From CAYORM01 sp964406375 (GTDB lineage: Bacteria; Pseudomonadota; Alphaproteobacteria; DSM-16000; Inquilinaceae): a stretch of 64,000 bases of DNA. Shown one piece after another: positions 61,479 to 64,000 of this stretch. The stretch spans positions 41,475 to 105,474 of the forward strand of contig CAYORM010000003.1 of NCBI GenBank assembly GCA_964406375.1. Reading direction: 5' to 3'. Positions within the stretch are counted from its first letter, which is position 1. Each line of letters opens with the position of its first letter. The position numbers were made by a program, and so were the translations under genes. Below the pieces are notes generated by a model, which worked only from the letters and a program-made list of their open reading frames with translations, made no database searches and was not told where the DNA came from.

Positions 61479-63359
61479 ATGCGGATGGCGAAGCAGAGTG
61501 AGGCCCGCAGGGTCGACGACGACGCGGCTGTTCAGGATCGCGGCCGCGAGGCGCCCGCGGGCACCGGTACAACCGGCGCAGGTCCGCAGGATCCCCGGAT
61601 GCCCGATCCGGCTGCGCTCGCCGAGGCGATGCTACGGATCGCCGAACGCAGCCAGGCCGTGCTGCAGGCGTTCCTCGCGCGGCATGCCGAGGAGGGTTGG
61701 TCGCCGGAGCTCGATCCGCTGAACATCGGCCAGGCCTTCGCCGAGATGATGCAGCGGATGCTCGCCGACCCTTCGCGTCTGGTCCAGGCCCAGATGGCGC
61801 TGTGGCAGGATTACATGACGCTGTGGTCGCGGACGGCCCAGCGCATGCTCGGCGAACCGGCCGCGCCCGTCGCCCAGGTCGAGCGCGGCGACCGCCGGTT
61901 CAAGGATGCGGCATGGGAAGAGAACGCCGTCTTCGACTTCATCAAGCAGTCCTATCTGCTGACGGCGCGCTGGATCCAGTCGACGGTCCGCGATGTCGAG
62001 GGGCTCGATCCGAAGACGGCGCAGAAGGTGGATTTCTATACGCGCCAGTTCGTCGACGCGATGGCGCCCTCGAACTTCGTGCTGACCAATCCCGAGGTAC
62101 TGCGGCTGACCGCCGAGACCGGCGGCGAGAACCTCATCCGCGGGCTCGAGAACCTCCTGCGTGATCTCGAGCGCGGGCGCGGCACACTGCAGATCAGTAT
62201 GACCGACCGGTCGGCCTTCAAGGTCGGCGAGAATCTCGCCGTCACGCCTGGCAAGGTCGTGTTCGAAAACGCGCTGATGCAGCTCATCCAGTACACGCCG
62301 ACGACTGAGACAGTGGCGCGACGGCCGCTGCTGATCATCCCCCCCTGGATCAACAAATTCTACATCCTCGACATGAAGCCGGCGAACAGCTTCGTCCGCT
62401 GGGCGGTCGAGCAGGGTCACACCGTCTTCATGATCTCCTGGGTCAACCCGGACGAGACGCTCGCCGGCAAGACCTTCGAGGATTACATGGTCGAGGGACC
62501 GCTGGCCGCGCTCGACGCGATCGAGGCGGCGACCGGCGAGCGCGAGGCCAATGTCATCGGCTACTGCCTCGGCGGCACGCTGCTCGCCTGCCTCCTGTCG
62601 GTGATGGCCGAGCGCGGCGACGACCGCATCCGCTCGGCAACCTTCCTCACCACGCTCATCGATTTCGCGGAGCCGGGCGAGCTCGGCGTCTTCATCGACG
62701 AGGAGCAGCTCGCCTCACTCGAGGCGAGGATGGCGCGGAAGGGCTATCTCGAAGGCGCGCACATGGCGACGACCTTCAACATGCTGCGCGCCAACGACCT
62801 GATCTGGTCCTTCGTCGTCAACAACTACCTGATGGGCCGCGACCCGCTGCCCTTCGACCTGCTCTTCTGGAACAGCGACAGTACCCGCATGCCGCCGGCG
62901 ATGCACAGCTTCTACCTGCGGCAGATGTATCAGGAGAACCGGCTGCGTGAACCGGGCGGGATCGCACTCGCCGGGGTGCCGATCGATGTGCGGCAGATCA
63001 AGACGCCCGCCTTCTTCGTCTCGACGCGCGAGGACCATATCGCTCCGTGGAAGACGACCTATGCCGGCGCACAGCTCCTCGGCGGGCCGGTCCGCTTCTG
63101 CCTCGCAGGCTCGGGCCACATCGCCGGCGTGGTCAACCCGCCTGCCGCCGGCAAGTACAACCATTGGATCAACACCAAGCTGCCGAAGAGCCCCGAAGCC
63201 TGGCTCGAGGGCGCGCGCTCTGTCCCGGGATCCTGGTGGCCCGAATGGCAGAAATGGGTGGTCCGTCATGCCGGCGGCCAGGTTCCCGCGCGCCAGCCGG
63301 GCGATGGCCGGCTGGCGCCGATTGAGGACGCGCCGGGCCGCTACGTCCTCGCCCCCTGA
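61479..63359 (+). CDS. phaC: Class I poly(3-hydroxyalkanoate) synthase
   Basis: A 626-residue PHA synthase of the alpha/beta-hydrolase fold, which polymerises hydroxyacyl-CoA into storage granules. Nucleophile Cys363 lies in the lipase-box-like GYCLGG; the catalytic Asp is in STREDHIAPW and His in GSGHIAGV. NFVLTNPEVLRLTAETGGENL and the WINKFYILDMKPANSFVRW block are class I signatures. The start is uncertain (ATG at 61479 or 61485, or upstream at 61416). It converges with a lipid kinase gene, overlapping by 19 bp. Confidence 0.94.
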   Translation: MRMAKQSEARRVDDDAAVQDRGREAPAGTGTTGAGPQDPRMPDPAALAEAMLRIAERSQAVLQAFLARHAEEGWSPELDPLNIGQAFAEMMQRMLADPSRLVQAQMALWQDYMTLWSRTAQRMLGEPAAPVAQVERGDRRFKDAAWEENAVFDFIKQSYLLTARWIQSTVRDVEGLDPKTAQKVDFYTRQFVDAMAPSNFVLTNPEVLRLTAETGGENLIRGLENLLRDLERGRGTLQISMTDRSAFKVGENLAVTPGKVVFENALMQLIQYTPTTETVARRPLLIIPPWINKFYILDMKPANSFVRWAVEQGHTVFMISWVNPDETLAGKTFEDYMVEGPLAALDAIEAATGEREANVIGYCLGGTLLACLLSVMAERGDDRIRSATFLTTLIDFAEPGELGVFIDEEQLASLEARMARKGYLEGAHMATTFNMLRANDLIWSFVVNNYLMGRDPLPFDLLFWNSDSTRMPPAMHSFYLRQMYQENRLREPGGIALAGVPIDVRQIKTPAFFVSTREDHIAPWKTTYAGAQLLGGPVRFCLAGSGHIAGVVNPPAAGKYNHWINTKLPKSPEAWLEGARSVPGSWWPEWQKWVVRHAGGQVPARQPGDGRLAPIEDAPGRYVLAP

Positions 63360-64000
63360 GGCGCCGTCTGGATGTGAGATCCGGCGAGGTCGGTCTCGCC
63401 GATATGGAAGCGGACCGCCTTCGGCAGGAGGCCGAAGACGAAGCGTCGTCCCGACACCGGCTCGCCATCGAGATTAAACGGCGCGGGGTCGCACGCCTCG
63501 ATGGTGAAGCGGTCGGCGCGGACCCGGACCATCCGGTCGTCGATCGCCTCCATACCCTCGACCCCGACGGTCAGCGCGTCACCGAGGCCGCCGACCGCCT
63601 CGGCGGGCAGGAGTGCGAGATCGAGCAGCCCGTCATCGAGACGCGCCGCGGGGCACAGGACGAAGCCGCCACCCGCCTGCCGGCCATTGCCGATGGCGAG
63701 GGTGGCGAAGGCCCCCTCCCATGCGAAGCCGGGCGCGCTAATCCGCGCCTTGACCGGCTCGATCTCCGAGGCGCGGCCGATACCCGTCAGGACATAGGCG
63801 ATCGAGCCGAGTACGCGCTTGAGCAGCGGATCGGTCATCGCGGTGACCTGGCTGCCATAGCCGGCGGTCGCGACATTGAGGAAGAACCGCAACCCCTCCT
63901 CGGTCTTGCAGGTGCCGACATCGATCGGCACGGGATCGGCTTCGGCGATCCGCAGCAGCGTCTCCTCGGGCGTGGCCGGATCGAAGCCGATGCTGCGCGC
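63341..64000 (-). CDS. YegS/DAGK-family lipid kinase (partial, C-terminal part)
   Basis: The last 219 codons of a diacylglycerol/lipid-kinase-type protein; it continues past the right edge. GFDPATPEETLLRIAEADPVPIDVG followed by RFFLNVATAGYGSQV, GNGRQAGGGFVLCPAARLDDGLLDL and FNLDGEPVSG (all short family motifs; spans within 63400-64000) identify the DAGK/NAD-kinase-fold C-terminal domain. It overlaps phaC at the 3' end in the opposite direction. The N-terminal ATP-binding domain is not visible. Confidence 0.87.
   Translation of the reverse strand, partial: ARSIGFDPATPEETLLRIAEADPVPIDVGTCKTEEGLRFFLNVATAGYGSQVTAMTDPLLKRVLGSIAYVLTGIGRASEIEPVKARISAPGFAWEGAFATLAIGNGRQAGGGFVLCPAARLDDGLLDLALLPAEAVGGLGDALTVGVEGMEAIDDRMVRVRADRFTIEACDPAPFNLDGEPVSGRRFVFGLLPKAVRFHIGETDLAGSHIQTAPQGART

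Overview
The window is GC-rich chromosomal DNA from a heterotrophic alphaproteobacterium. The evidence is two perfect GAAC-N7-GAAC LexA boxes (the alphaproteobacterial SOS box) in front of imuA and imuB, one perfect GGAAC-N17-CGTT promoter of the EcfG general-stress type, a class I PHA synthase, and several tripartite tricarboxylate (TTT), TRAP and ABC solute uptake systems. I cannot name the genus; a Rhodospirillales-like or Hyphomicrobiales-like member would fit. I see no IS element, integrase, prophage, CRISPR array or replication origin.

Layout. 1-4000: a minus-strand sugar-acid oxidoreductase operon (SDR, zinc alcohol dehydrogenase, mannitol-dehydrogenase family) with a divergent GntR regulator; the start of a probable glutaryl-CoA dehydrogenase runs off the left edge. 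4027-9082: a minus-strand operon of two TauD-type dioxygenases around a TTT transporter. 9391-10326: SOS-controlled imuA. 10374-27410: a 17-kb block of amino-acid-derivative catabolism: a hydroxyacid dehydrogenase, an M20 amidohydrolase, three creatinase-type M24 hydrolases, 5-oxoprolinase pxpABC, a polyamine/opine-type ABC importer with a fused permease, a DapA-like aldolase, an SDR, an amidohydrolase, a glutamine amidotransferase and one GntR regulator. 27505-32444: SOS-controlled imuB-dnaE2. 32499-38665: glycosyltransferase, guaB, rlmE, ppx/gppA, a 28-residue membrane microprotein and an exported protein of unknown function. 38752-42429: tRNA-Gln, hutF, a SIS protein, a PRC-barrel protein and a small unknown. 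42459-47552: a caa3-type oxidase cluster with fused subunits I+III and a tri-haem cytochrome c. 47663-51799: a TAXI-TRAP transporter and an RraA-like protein. 51923-54747: a ferritin-like stress protein, a DUF421 pair, tRNA-Glu and a sugar isomerase-like protein. 54772-64000: recJ-glpX-hom-aminotransferase, a Pro/Ala-rich OmpA-like lipoprotein, phaC and a lipid kinase cut by the right edge.

The most interesting part is 9.4-32.4 kb. The usual imuA-imuB-dnaE2 mutasome cassette is split. The 17-kb block lies exactly between imuA and imuB, and each half carries its own LexA box in a similar 24-bp promoter context (19 of 24 positions identical). All transcription units of the block appear to start at one of three intergenic regions (10374-10407, 15435-15467, 27380-27410). 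Each region holds two copies of an ExuR/UxuR-like palindrome (consensus near YGGTATRCCA) spaced 22-23 bp, which points to one regulon run by the internal GntR protein. Its gene content (non-metal M24 hydrolases, carbamoylase-type amidohydrolase, 5-oxoprolinase) suggests uptake and stepwise C-N hydrolysis of a cyclic or N-substituted amino acid, such as a lactam, hydantoin or ectoine-like compound. The actual substrate cannot be read from the sequence.
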